Below are positions 20,784 to 31,029 of a DNA stretch of 64,000 bases, one piece after another (position 1 is the first letter of the stretch; every line of letters starts with the position of its first letter). The position numbers and the translations under genes are program-made. This DNA is from Carex sylvatica (Eukaryota; Streptophyta; Magnoliopsida; Poales; Cyperaceae), in NCBI GenBank assembly GCA_964058845.1, contig CAXKVR010000069.1, forward strand, positions 17,412 to 81,411, written 5' to 3'. Under the pieces are notes generated by a model that saw only the letters and a list, made by a program, of their open reading frames with translations, searched no databases and was not told where the DNA came from.

Positions 20784-22760
20784 ATGTTAGTTGCACTGTA
20801 TGTGGGCGACAAGCTACAAAAGGGTGTAGATGGCGTGTATTACACAAAAGATGCTGCATTTGGCTTCGAGGTTAATGAAAATACCACATTTCAAGAACTC
20901 AAGCATCTAATATACGAAAAGACTGCTGTAAACCCCAACAGGTATGAAATAGAATTGGCTACACGGATTGATAACTCACAAAGGGGTGGGGCGGGTAGAC
21001 CTTACTTTGTGAGGTTTCCAATAACATATGCGAATTTATGGAGAGTTGCGTACACTAAATTTGAGTCTAGTGGGATCTCGGTAATGGACATATATTCAAA
21101 GAGGGTTCCCCGTGCTGGGGCTGGACCTTCTAGTGTGGCTGGGGATGGACCTTCAGGTTATGACAATTCGGGTTATGACAACCAGGGGTACCACCACCAC
21201 TCTCATTATGACAACCAGGGGTACCACCACCACTCCCCTTATGACAACCCGGGGTACCACCACAACTCCCCTTATGACAACCCGGGATACCACCACAACT
21301 CTCCTTATGACAACTAGGAATACCACCACCACTCTCCTTATGCCAACCAAGGGTACCACCACAACTCTCCTGAAAATATTGAAGAGTTACCACCACCACC
21401 CAGACAGACACCCATAATCCCTAGATTTCCAACTATGCCAGAGTCAGGACCGGTACCCGTTAATCGAACTGATATTGAAATTGATATTGATGCTATTGAT
21501 GCCATACCAGAAAATGAAATGGAAACGGGAGATGAATACGAAGGGATCTGGGTATCTGATGACTTATCAGATGGCGATGCAAATGTACCAGGTTTATCCA
21601 GGGAAGACAAATTTCTGATTAGAGGTCGGGGAAATAAGCATCATGTCGCCACATTCAATGATACCACAGCTTTTGAAGAGGCAGACATTACTTATTTTGG
21701 CCCTCGTGTTGTATACAATGACGAACTTGCCCCGGGACAACTTTATACCAACATAGATGAACTTATAAAGAAAATCTATGAGACTCATGTTCACGGCAAC
21801 TGGGAATGTAAAATACACAAAAGGGACTGAACAAGGTTAGTTGTGCTATGTAAAACTCACCCGCGGTGCGAGTTCTGCCTTTATGCAACCCCTGCGGGTT
21901 CAGGGGAAGCATGGATGATTAGGAAGTGTGAACCACCTCACACATGTAAGTCTGCATCCACAAGGACAGACCATGCACAGCTGACGGCATCACTAATTGT
22001 CGATGCAATTGAGGAGGATATTAAGTTGGATCCATCGATGAGCATCAAGGCGGTGGCTAGAACCGTCAGACACAAATACAAATATGTAACCCCAAAATAC
22101 AACAGGCTGTGGAGAGGTCGTGAACTTGCCATTTGCAGAATATTTGGTAGTTGGAAGGATTCATACGGCTATCTGGCACCATTGCTCCAGGCCATGGTAA
22201 GTACAAATGTCGGAACTGTATATGAGCGGTGGCATGGCCCCTTTTTTGATAAGGAGGGAGTGCTAATAGAGGGAGCTCAACAATTCAAGGGCATAGCATA
22301 GGCTTTTGGTGCTTGTATCCAAGCTGTGCCATACATCAGACCCGTTATCAGCATTGATGCATGCTTTATGTCTGGCCGTTATGAGGGGAGGTTACTGATA
22401 GCATGTGCATATGATGCTGAGAACCAGTTGTTGCCTTTGGCCTTTGCAATTGTTCAGAAAGAGAATGGTGAGAACTGGGGATTCTTTATGCAGTTTTTAA
22501 GAATACGGGTGATTGGGGAAGGAAAATTTTTCTGTGTGATATCAGACCGGCACAAATGAATAAAATATGTTTTTGATCGTGAAGATTATGGTTGGTCAAC
22601 GCGTACTGGGCAGTGTGTGCACAGGTTGTGTATGCAACACGTTGCGGAGAACCTTTCCAAGGCAACCAGAAATGACAAGTGGGTTCTAGAAACATTTAGA
22701 CAAAATTGCAGAAAGAAAAAACCGAGAAGGGTGGTAGAGATGACTAGAAATTTTGCAAAG
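20784..22760 (+). pseudogene. mudrA-like transposase, 3'-truncated (MULE-2)
   Basis: Same gene as at 3489: start MLVALYVGDKL, repeated YDNQGYHHHSP units, MuDR-type DNA-binding region with CKTHPRCEFC, first Asp in SIDACF and second Asp in VISDRHK, and the CxxH pair HRLCMQH. The frame is continuous with no indels but has four stops: TAG at 21315-21317, TGA at 21828-21830, TAG at 22299-22301 and TGA at 22557-22559. The coding exon ends at the intron donor (GCAAAG/GTATAT at 22760), after which the deletion breakpoint follows. The catalytic Glu, SWIM finger and tail are lost. Confidence 0.9.
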
Positions 22761-22789
22761 GTATATATATTTCAATTATTTACATATAT

Positions 22790-22845
22790 TATTGTATTTT
22801 TCGAAAACTGTTTTTCGAAAACTGGTATTGTATTTTTCAAATCCC
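22790..22845. other. Deletion junction with repeated filler
   Basis: TTTTTCGAAAACTG appears twice in tandem (about 22797-22826), followed by a second GTATTGTATTTTTC. This lies exactly where transposase intron 1 meets the reversed PMD exon 1. Short duplicated filler is the mark of end-joining or abortive gap repair. Confidence 0.7.
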
Positions 22846-22995
22846 CTACCAGTCGTATCCTCATATGACGACTAGCCCTCTCCAGTCGGATCCACCGAGG
22901 ATCCGCCTGCTCCAGTCGGATGCACAGCATCTGGAGCCGCTCCAACTGGACCCGCTGCAAGCTCAAGTCGTACTCCCCACCGTCTAGACCTGGGC
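22845..22995 (-). pseudogene. PMD gene exon 1 remnant (MULE-2)
   Basis: On the minus strand from the ATG at about 22995 the frame reads MPRSRRWGVRLELAAG and continues through SSVDPTGEG to a TAG. It aligns with the exon 1 starts at 13669 and 32927. Here the start region is intact, with Trp as codon 7, where MULE-3 has a stop; this shows the ancestral reading. The rest of the gene is deleted. Confidence 0.8.
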
Positions 22996-24764
22996 ATACT
23001 ACATTAACCAAAAAATATATATTAATCAATAACAACTTAAGAAAATCAAATTTTATTCGCAATTTTAAATATTTTCTAAATATTTTCAACCAAATTCAAA
23101 CCCTAATTCAACTGCAAATTCAAGCAATTGAAACCATAAAATGGTTAATTAATAATAATAAACTCCTAATTGTATGATATTAACATATTCAATGATTATA
23201 CAATAAATATAATATATTATATTATTTTTATAATAATTATTAAATATATTAAAAATATAACATATTAATTATATAATTAATATAAAAATTATATAATAAT
23301 TATTAATCAAAATATACAAATTATATAATATTATAATAATAAGTACTTAATATATTAAGAATATAATATATTAATTATATAATTAATATAAAAATTATTG
23401 TCAAATTTACTTTTTATAATTAAACTTATTGTATATGCTTGTATAAGTGTCAGACGTACAGAAATGACCCATTTTTATAACTTATAATTGTAAAATTATA
23501 AAATTAACAAGTTACATGTTGATGCTTATCAATTAAATACTAGTGAAATTATGCTAGAATATATTAATTATTATATGAAAAAAGAAAACTACAAAAACAT
23601 ACAGTATCTGTTTTATTTCCAATAAAATTGATCATTATCTTTTGCAAATCATATAATTAGATTTACATTCAAAATGCATGCAACAATTTAAATAAAAAAT
23701 CTCAAAATGCATGCAAAATTTTGCAATAAAATCGAAAAACATGCAATTTACTTGAAAAAAAAAATGTAACTAGTGAAATTATGCTATAATATATTAATTA
23801 TTATATGAAAAAAAAAATTACAAAAACATACAATATCTGTTTTATTTCCAATAAAATTGATCATTGTCTTTTGCAAATCATATAATTAGATTTACATTCA
23901 AAATGCATGCAACAATTTAAATAAAAAAATCTCAAAATGCATGCAACAATTTAAATAAAAAATCTCAAAATGCATGCAAAATTTTGCAATAAAATCGAAA
24001 AACATGCAATTTACTTGAAAAAAAATATGTAATTTTTAAACAACTTTTGATATATTTCAAAATAATTTGTTTTACTTGAAATTAATTTATATCGATATAG
24101 ACATGTATTTCGTCAACTAACTTCAAACATCCCTCAACCCTAAATTTTTTAAACAATAAATCCTAACTCTAATTTTTTAAATAATTCAAACAATTGATCC
24201 GTAATAACCCTAAATTGAACCATAAACCCTACATTTTTAAGCAATTTACAACCATAAACCCTAAATAACCCTAGTACATCCAAAAAATTCAAACAATTTC
24301 ACCATAATAGTTTTACCATAATAACCATATCACATTCAATTCAACCAATCCAGACAATTCAACTAATTCGAGTAATTCAACAAATTCGAAACAACTCTAA
24401 TTGAACTAATTCAACCATTATCGAGTCACAATTCAACAAATTCAACAATTGAACTAATTCAAACCAAAACCCTAACCCTAACCCTAAATTGAAAACTTAT
24501 TGAATCAAAAAAAAAATTACATGAGAAGCTCGGTGCAGAGGCAGTGGTGGTGCTCGGTGTAGCGGTGCTCGGTGAAGCGGCTCGGTGCAGCGGCTCGGTG
24601 AAGCGGCTTGAGGGAAAGGAGAGAACAAGATGGAGAGGGGTTGGCCGGAGAGGGGAGGTGGGGTTGGGCGACACTGGGCGGCACGGGCGGGTTTTGATTT
24701 TTCGGTTTGGTGCGGAGGGGAAGAGGCAGAGAGGAGGAGAGGGAAGGGTTCGGCTGGGTTAAAA
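22996..24764. other. PMD leader region of MULE-2, AT-rich, with a 230-bp tandem duplication
   Basis: Corresponds to the long leader intron of the PMD gene. A ~230-bp segment starting CTAGTGAAATTATGCTA at 23540 is repeated from 23770. The second copy has a further internal repeat of ~37 bp around CTCAAAATGCATGCA. A near-coding-like GC-richer stretch at 24520-24770 is the 5' leader exon plus inner TIR. No gene besides the exon 1 remnant. Confidence 0.7.
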
Positions 24765-24960
24765 TAGCCCATTTGGACCGCCCGTGGGGGGGGGGGGGGG
24801 GGTGCCCCACATAGCATGTGGACCGCCTGTGGGTGTGGCACTTCATTAGGAATATGGACCGTTCGTGGGCTTGGCGGTCAGGGCATGAATAAAAAAAAAT
24901 TAATTGCAGGGTTATTTTTAAAATTTTCTTTTTTAGAGGGGATATTAATAAAAATGGCCG
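24765..24960 (-). repeat. Right TIR of MULE-2
   Basis: Inverted copy of 20010-20215, ending TATTAATAAAAATGGCCG. Confidence 0.88.
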
Positions 24961-24969
24961 AAAATAATC
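24961..24969. repeat. 9-bp target-site duplication of MULE-2, right copy
   Basis: AAAATAATC, identical to 20001-20009. Confidence 0.93.
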
Positions 24970-25537
24970 TTCAGCAGAGCAAGCAAAAAACAAGAGAGAA
25001 AAAGTATCCCAAGAAAGATTGAACAATTTCACAGTATCCTTAACCAAATGATTTTTAGCCCCTTTATATTCAAATTCTGATTCTGCCCTGACTCTCATCA
25101 ATTGCACGGAATTACTTGGTTGTTTTATCAGTGCACTTTCTAATCTTTTGAGAACAGCTCAGGAGTTGACCCTCTGATCAAACTGGTTGATGTAATTATT
25201 TTGTTTCAAAAATAAAATGGGCACTTAACCTCTCTTTTTTTTTAATTGTACGGAATTCATTCAATTATTTCCATATAGAATTGGACTATCTATTTGAAAT
25301 CGAATTGTGCTGATACAAACTTCGAGTTTTATAACTTGTATTATTCATTTATTTTCAAAAAAATTGAGCTTGTATATAATTTTTTATATAATTTAGAATA
25401 AATTGTATATAATTTTTTATATAATTTGGAATAAATTGTATATAATTTTTTATATAATTTAGAATAAAATGCTACGTGTACTATAAAATTAGTTTTCATA
25501 CTCGGTATGAATATTTTATATAATTGATCATCAATGT
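24970..25537. other. Intergenic; short AT tandem repeat
   Basis: No gene seen. 25374-25470 holds three copies of a ~37-bp unit built on TATAATTTTTTATATAATTT plus AGAATAAATTG. Confidence 0.8.
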
Positions 25538-25542
25538 GTGTT
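25538..25542. repeat. 5-bp target-site duplication (GTGTT), left copy
   Basis: GTGTT, repeated at 27504-27508 directly after the LTR end. Confidence 0.85.
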
Positions 25543-27503
25543 TGTCACACCCCGAAATAAGGAGTCGTACAGTTACGCCGCGAATACACAATTTTCCATG
25601 TACCCATAAGACAATTACTTAGACTTAACTCTAAATAAGCAATTCATCATGTCATAACTACCATAATAGTAAAACTAGTGCCACCTGTTATAATGTCATA
25701 TTTCCAAACAAACATTTTATCAAGAATTTAATAACAAAACCTACATATATTGCCATATTTACCATGCATTCAAGTAATACTGGTACAAACTGTTTATAAC
25801 ATATAATCAAACGAAACAGAGAAACGTTATTTCACATTTGTAACAAACAGCATGGTCTAATTGAAGGATCTGTACAACAAAACAATTTACAAACCACCAA
25901 TCAGATAACAAAAACTTTTATAGTAACATGACAGATTTCTATATATACAAGGTTTACTTCTCACTCAATATGCTCGGAATCCCTATTCTTGCTTTCCTGA
26001 AATAAAAATCCACAAGGGGAAAGAGGGGTGAGAAACTTGTCAACAGTTTCTCAATGCAAAATTTTATTAGGACTACTAGATTTGTAAGAAATTCATTGCC
26101 AGAACTAAATAATAACAATATTTCAATATTAAGTTAATTATTCATTAATAATGAATGCAAATGCTCAAGAATGAGATTCAAATGAGATTCAACCAATATC
26201 ATTCAAAGATAATCAAAGAACTATTATTCAGAATATTTGGACCTAAATGATAAAATTACCAAGTCAGGTTATCAATAATAGATATAAGGTATCTATCAAT
26301 CTTTGGCTTAAACCATTCTATTAGGTCTAGTTTGTAGTCAGACATAACTCATAAATTCAGATAAGCATATTCATCAATAAAATACAAGATATCATCACCC
26401 TTACCAGAAGTAACCAATAGAACAATCGATATATCACAGTTTTACTATTCCTGCAATCACAATTTACATTATCCTCTACCCTACCGGTACTGGGTTCAGT
26501 TGAGGTCATTCACCGTATGTGCATATGGATCCTGAATCAAAGTCTAGCGTCGACTATAGACTTGGCAATAAACAATAAAGTAAATCAATTTGATACTGTG
26601 GTCCTATTCAATTATCAGAAACGAGATAACAGACAATCGATAAAACAATACCAAAATGATAAATCATCATAGTTATAACAATTCAAGTATGCTATTATCT
26701 TACCTCATGCAAATGATGCAACGATGCTTTTAATCAGAAATTCAACGTGCTAATATAAACAATTAATTAGTTCTTAGAAATAAAAATCAAGACAAACCCC
26801 ATGGTGCGTAGAGGATCAGCTATCACTAGATTCAGAACTTCAGACGATCCCGCTAAGTCTTGCTCGATAGAGTCTATGTTAAACAAAATAACAAAAATAA
26901 GTTAGTATTTATTTAACAATCTCATAAGAACTAATTTACCTTTATACCCCAGCTAGAAATCTCATATGCATATATGCATATTTCATGTCCAGTAATAGAT
27001 TTTCAGTTTTCAGATTTTTAGTTTATTTGTATTTTGCATACCTTCAGGTTTCATATCATCTATTTCTATGATTTATGACTTGTTCATTTCATTTAGAATA
27101 AAATTACAATCATCCCCGAATCCTATAGTTCTACTTATTTTTAGCACCGATTATTTTCTTTTCGCTAAGGCCCAGTTTGCATATAAACAAAATAACAACT
27201 TTGAAGGTTTTAATTGGTCAATAGAATATAAATACTATTTAGATTAAAACTTAAATCTTCTAAGTTATCAATTGAACAATTCATAAATTTCAAATTTTAT
27301 GATTCGGGGATCCAAATTAAATTAGTTTATATCTTTGCTAATTCAATTATTCATGTTTCCGTTTCACTCAATAAATTTAATCTGATGCTTAGGTCAATTA
27401 TCAATTACCATAATATTTCTGAAGCATCAGAAAAGTTTGAATTTAAACTTTAATTTATTTTAGATTTTTTTTTTTTTTTTTTTCTAAAATTCACAATGTT
27501 ACA
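25543..27503 (-). mobile_element. Solo LTR of a related Ty3-gypsy element, 1,961 bp
   Basis: Plus-strand ends TGTCACACCCCGAAATAAGG and ...TTCACAATGTTACA, flanked by GTGTT at 25538-25542 and 27504-27508. On the minus strand this is an LTR running TGTAACATTG ... GGGGTGTGACA. The end region matches the solo LTR at 5696 and the LTR at 54991 (GTTACGCCGCGAATAC block; CTTTCCTGAAAT...GGGGTGAGAAACTTGT near 25990-26050). No internal genes, so it is a product of LTR-LTR recombination. Confidence 0.88.
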
Positions 27504-27508
27504 GTGTT
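27504..27508. repeat. 5-bp target-site duplication (GTGTT), right copy
   Basis: Matches 25538-25542. Confidence 0.85.
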
Positions 27509-27784
27509 TGACACAGCTTGAAAGCATAATATCGCAGTTGATCACCCAACACGTATCATTGATTTAAAAATGGACCATCCAAACTTTTGTGGGAAAATCT
27601 AATGGCTTGGGGGAACTAGAGAAAAACTGAGCCCTTTCAAGAAGACTGATATGTACTGACCGATCTGTTGGTTGTGCCTTGGGTTAGCAACTTTTCAAAA
27701 CGCAAATCAGAAAGCAATAGATAATGAAAACAGAAACAGTACCTTCGATTTCGTCGGGTCATTCCGACTACAATGAGGTAGAAA

Positions 27785-28716
27785 GAGTGAGGCTATGGTA
27801 CATTGTAATATGCAGATTGATCCGTGCATGAGATTTATATTTTTGTTTTCAAAATTTAATTAATCAATCCAAGCTAGGAATGAAACTAGAGCGAATACGG
27901 AGTGGATAATACTAATATCAAATCCGTATCCGTCTTTTAATTAGCGGATACGGATACAAATTGTAAGCAGATGTCAAACAAGGGTTTCCATTTGGTCATT
28001 AATCACCATTACGGACAATCTTTACATTAAAAAAAGCTATTACAGAACGAAAACAAGGGGTTTTCATTTTTCGGCCCATAGCTCAGTCCCTTCCTTATTT
28101 ATATAAAGCCTTAATTGGAAAGTAACTACATTTAAGTTTTTATTGGACTAATAGATTAAAAAGGCAGCAAATGGAAATCAGCCCAGAAACAAGTCCGGAT
28201 CCGACGTGCTCAAGTAATTAGTATCACTAGAAAAATCTAAAGATCCGAGGTGCTTATACACAGCTTTGGTCCGTCAACCTGTGAAGAGATTTAGCAAATG
28301 GATATTGAGGATATCCGTTCCGTTTACGGGTTCACTGTATTATTCGTATCTGTTTCCGCATAAATTATTGTTAGCCCGTAATTATCCAGATCCATTTACA
28401 CCCCCTAATACGAACCGTCCAATATTAATATCATTTGAAAATATACTTGGAGATCAAATTTTATATTTTTTTTTACTATATTTTTAGACAATTAAAAAAT
28501 TACTTAATCAAAAAAATTTGAACAATTCAAAGTAGTGATTTTCTACCTACTTAAATAATAATAAAAAAAGTTTCAAAAAATATAAAAGTTGATCTTTAGA
28601 TATATTTTTATTTAATAATAATATGAAAATGTTCAAATTAATTATTTGACTTAAAAAAATAAAAATATAGATTTAATACATAGAATAATCTGCACATTAC
28701 AATGTATCATAGCCTC
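27785..28716. mobile_element. ~930-bp terminal-inverted-repeat element
   Basis: GAGTGAGGCTATGGTACATT at the left is matched in inverted form at the right (about 28687-28716), giving a ~35-bp TIR with two or three mismatches. No transposase. Inside, 27870-28425 carries GGATACGGATA-type words on both arms, typical of a second common plant MITE family, so one element may be nested in another. No convincing target duplication was found, and the superfamily is not assigned. Confidence 0.6.
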
Positions 28717-29387
28717 ACTCAGGTGCCTATCCATTGTACCGTAAACGCTACGTTCTTCATATTATTATGCCTTTTTAGCATATTTTCGAAATGAATATAA
28801 AATGAAATAAAAGAAATAAACGGTAAACACTATCTAAATTAGTTCTAGGCCCATAACGCTAGAAAGTCCAAACCCTTCAAATCATAGATCATCCAGCAGC
28901 AGCTTTTACTATCTGACTGAGAACTAAAACGGGACTTTCGGCCTATAAATAGAACCCATAAATAGAACTAAAGTAACAAAGGGCCTTCTATACAAAATTA
29001 ACTGTCCCCATCACACAAATAAGTAAGAACTAATGATCTCCATATGTTTTTACTGATGTTCCTTTTCACAATTTAATGGGTGTTCTCCTAAGCGCTGAGC
29101 AATCTGATCACACCTCCGATATGTCGAATATGGAAACCAATTTTATTTATAGTGTTACATTTAAGGAATTGCTAGGAAAATATTACAACACAAATGCTTT
29201 TGTTTCCGAGACCGAATCGTCTGCCTCCCTAGAGGCAGGAATTTCCTGTCTCCAGAGTCACTGTATGTGGGCCAGTTCAAAAATAAATAGTGGCCGGCTG
29301 CCTTTAACAGTGACCGGCTCCACACGCAGTGACTAAGGGGGCAAAAAATTTCTTCACCCAGGGGCAGAGAATTTCATTTCTTTGTTT
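28717..29387. other. Intergenic, no recognised gene
   Basis: An 86-codon open frame at 29076-29336 has no recognisable motif and no supporting context. GGCCTATAAATAGAACC near 28939 looks like a TATA box, but no gene follows that I can recognise. Confidence 0.5.
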
Positions 29388-29401
29388 CCTCTAACAAGTG
29401 A
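29387..29401. repeat. Retroposon target-site duplication, left copy
   Basis: TCCTCTAACAAGTGA; the partner at 30121-30135 differs at one base. Confidence 0.82.
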
Positions 29402-30120
29402 TTTTTTTTTTTTAAACCTTGACAGTGATTATCAAGTAAAATTTTTATTAATTAAAACGTAAAATACATCCATCATTCTAAATCCAAAACATCATTCAAA
29501 CTACATCAACATCTAAAAAAACATCTATATCTAAACATCAACATCTAACAACACAAACAGCTAAAACAACAAAAGAAACAAACAATATCCTTTCGTGGTA
29601 GACACTGATAATGTTTTATATTGGCTGGCTAGCGACCAAATGAAAGGAGACATCTTTTTTTTTTTTTCTATTTGGGTTGTGTGCGGAGAAGGCATGGTGC
29701 CGCGGTGGTGGGAGTGCAAAGAGAGAGGAGAGCCGACGACTAGGTCTATTGCCGCCAATTGTCTTTAGTTCTCCCAACAATGGTGAAAGAAGATAAGATG
29801 CCGATAGACAAGAGAGATGATGACTAGGGCTATTATCACTAGCTTTCTCTTCTCCCGAAGGATAGGTGCTGGGGTAGGGGACAGGAACGAGTAGCGCTTG
29901 TTGGCAGCTAGGATTTTTTAAAGAGAAAGCGGGGTGAACGAGAGTAGAAGAGCGCGGAGGAGGGAATGGAGAAGGCAAAGAAAAAAAGAAGAGGGTTGTC
30001 GGTGCGAATCCCTGCTCTTCTCAAGGCATAGCCGAAGGCGAGGACGCGGCTGAGAAAGCTTGCTGACGGAGAGATGGGAGAAAAGAGATGGACGGAGCTA
30101 AGGAGACTTGCGGCGCGAGA
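29402..30120 (-). mobile_element. Poly(A) retroposon with long target duplications
   Basis: On the minus strand: a CT-rich, GC-rich 5' part (30120 to about 29700), a T/A-rich 3' part sharing ~195 bp with the fragment at 18278, and a poly(A) tail (the T run at 29402-29414). It is flanked by TCCYCTAACAAGTGA at 29387-29401 and 30121-30135, one mismatch in 15, which is typical of LINE-type retroposition. No reverse transcriptase is present in ~720 bp, so it is either an internally deleted LINE (5' UTR joined to 3' UTR) or a non-autonomous retroposon moved by a LINE. Confidence 0.8.
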
Positions 30121-30135
30121 TCCCCTAACAAGTGA
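30121..30135. repeat. Retroposon target-site duplication, right copy
   Basis: TCCCCTAACAAGTGA; see 29387-29401. Confidence 0.82.
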
Positions 30136-30579
30136 AGCTAAGGGCACCAAAAATATGTAAACAACCCAAATCCGAAATGCTCCACCAGATTCCTCAAATC
30201 TGAATTATTTGTACAGTTTAATGGACGCTCCTAATAAGCCGAAATAGTACGACTAATGGAGCTAGCTCAACTGGGCACTCTGACCCCCATTAAAGGTATA
30301 ACAAATCATAAATGAAGGTATGGTATAACAATTCAGATTTTAAATTAGTTTATAAAAAAATAAAAAGATATGCTAAATAATAACAAAATATTGCAAAATA
30401 AACTAAATAAAGAATCAATGATTCACATGACATGACGTGACTAAGTCAATATACTTAACGTGTTATTTTCGACATAAAAACACACACATCACGCGAATTA
30501 ATATGCCACATATTATATAAAAAGTCACATAATGTGACTGATATGCAAAACGTACCGTGATATCCTATAACATTTATAC
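30136..30579. other. Intergenic, AT-rich
   Basis: No gene, repeat or element seen in this ~440-bp stretch before MULE-3. Confidence 0.6.
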
Positions 30580-30890
30580 CGACCATTTTTATTAATATCC
30601 AAAAATAAAACGAAATTTTAAAAATAATCTTGAGTAATTTTTTTTTTAAAATAACCCAACCGCCCGGGCCTGGGACGGCTCAAAATACAAGCGAACCGCC
30701 TGGGCCTCGGGCGGGTCACAGGGAGAGCAAACCGCCCCCACTGCGGGCGGTCCAGAGAGAAGCAAACCGCCTCCACTGCGGGCGGTCCAGAGAGAAGCAA
30801 ACCGCCCCAGGGTCGGGCGATCCACTATGCATTCAAAAACCCTTCCCCATTCCCTTCTCTGTCTCCCCTCCGCACCAGAAAAAGAAAAAG
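30580..30890 (+). repeat. Left TIR of MULE-3
   Basis: Same layout as the MULE-1 TIRs. One GC-rich piece of ~33 bp (GGGCGGTCCAGAGAGAAGCA with AACCGCC) is duplicated in tandem at about 30745-30805. Continues into a CT-rich leader (30850-31030). Confidence 0.88.
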
Positions 30891-31029
30891 GAAAAAAAAA
30901 AACAGGCGGCCACCCCAGCCAAGTTCGCCCCCGCTCCCGCCGCCGGTGCTCCGCTCTTGTCTCCGCCGCTGCTGCGCCACTCCTCTCCTCTCCCTCACTC
31001 GCTCACTCTCTCTCTCGCTCGCACCTTCC

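Larger units (their letters stand above)
20010..24960 (+). mobile_element. MULE-2: internally deleted MULE of the same family
   Basis: A 4,951-bp element with CGGCCATTTTTATTAATA ends in inverted orientation and a perfect 9-bp duplication. It keeps the first ~650 codons of the transposase, the first exon of the PMD gene on the minus strand (22845-22995), and both leaders. A single deletion has removed the transposase end and nearly all of the PMD gene. Its TIRs share the outer AT-rich part with MULE-1 but have a different GC-rich core (GGCCCACAGGCGG, CATGCTATGTGGGG), so it is a subfamily member rather than a deletion of MULE-1 itself. Non-autonomous. Confidence 0.92.

Noticed and set aside
24468..24492. 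Telomere-like CCCTAACCCTAACCCTAAA in MULE-2
   Set aside because: Only about three short units, and not the usual plant CCCTAAA phase. It lies in an AT-rich leader where AACCCTAA words are common, so it is not an interstitial telomere.
24517..25107. 196-codon minus-strand open frame at the right end of MULE-2
   Set aside because: It runs across the TIR and the target duplication into flanking DNA and is proline/serine-rich because of the GC-rich TIR. No gene.
29076..29336. 86-codon open frame as a gene
   Set aside because: No motif, no convincing neighbouring exon and no homology I can recognise.
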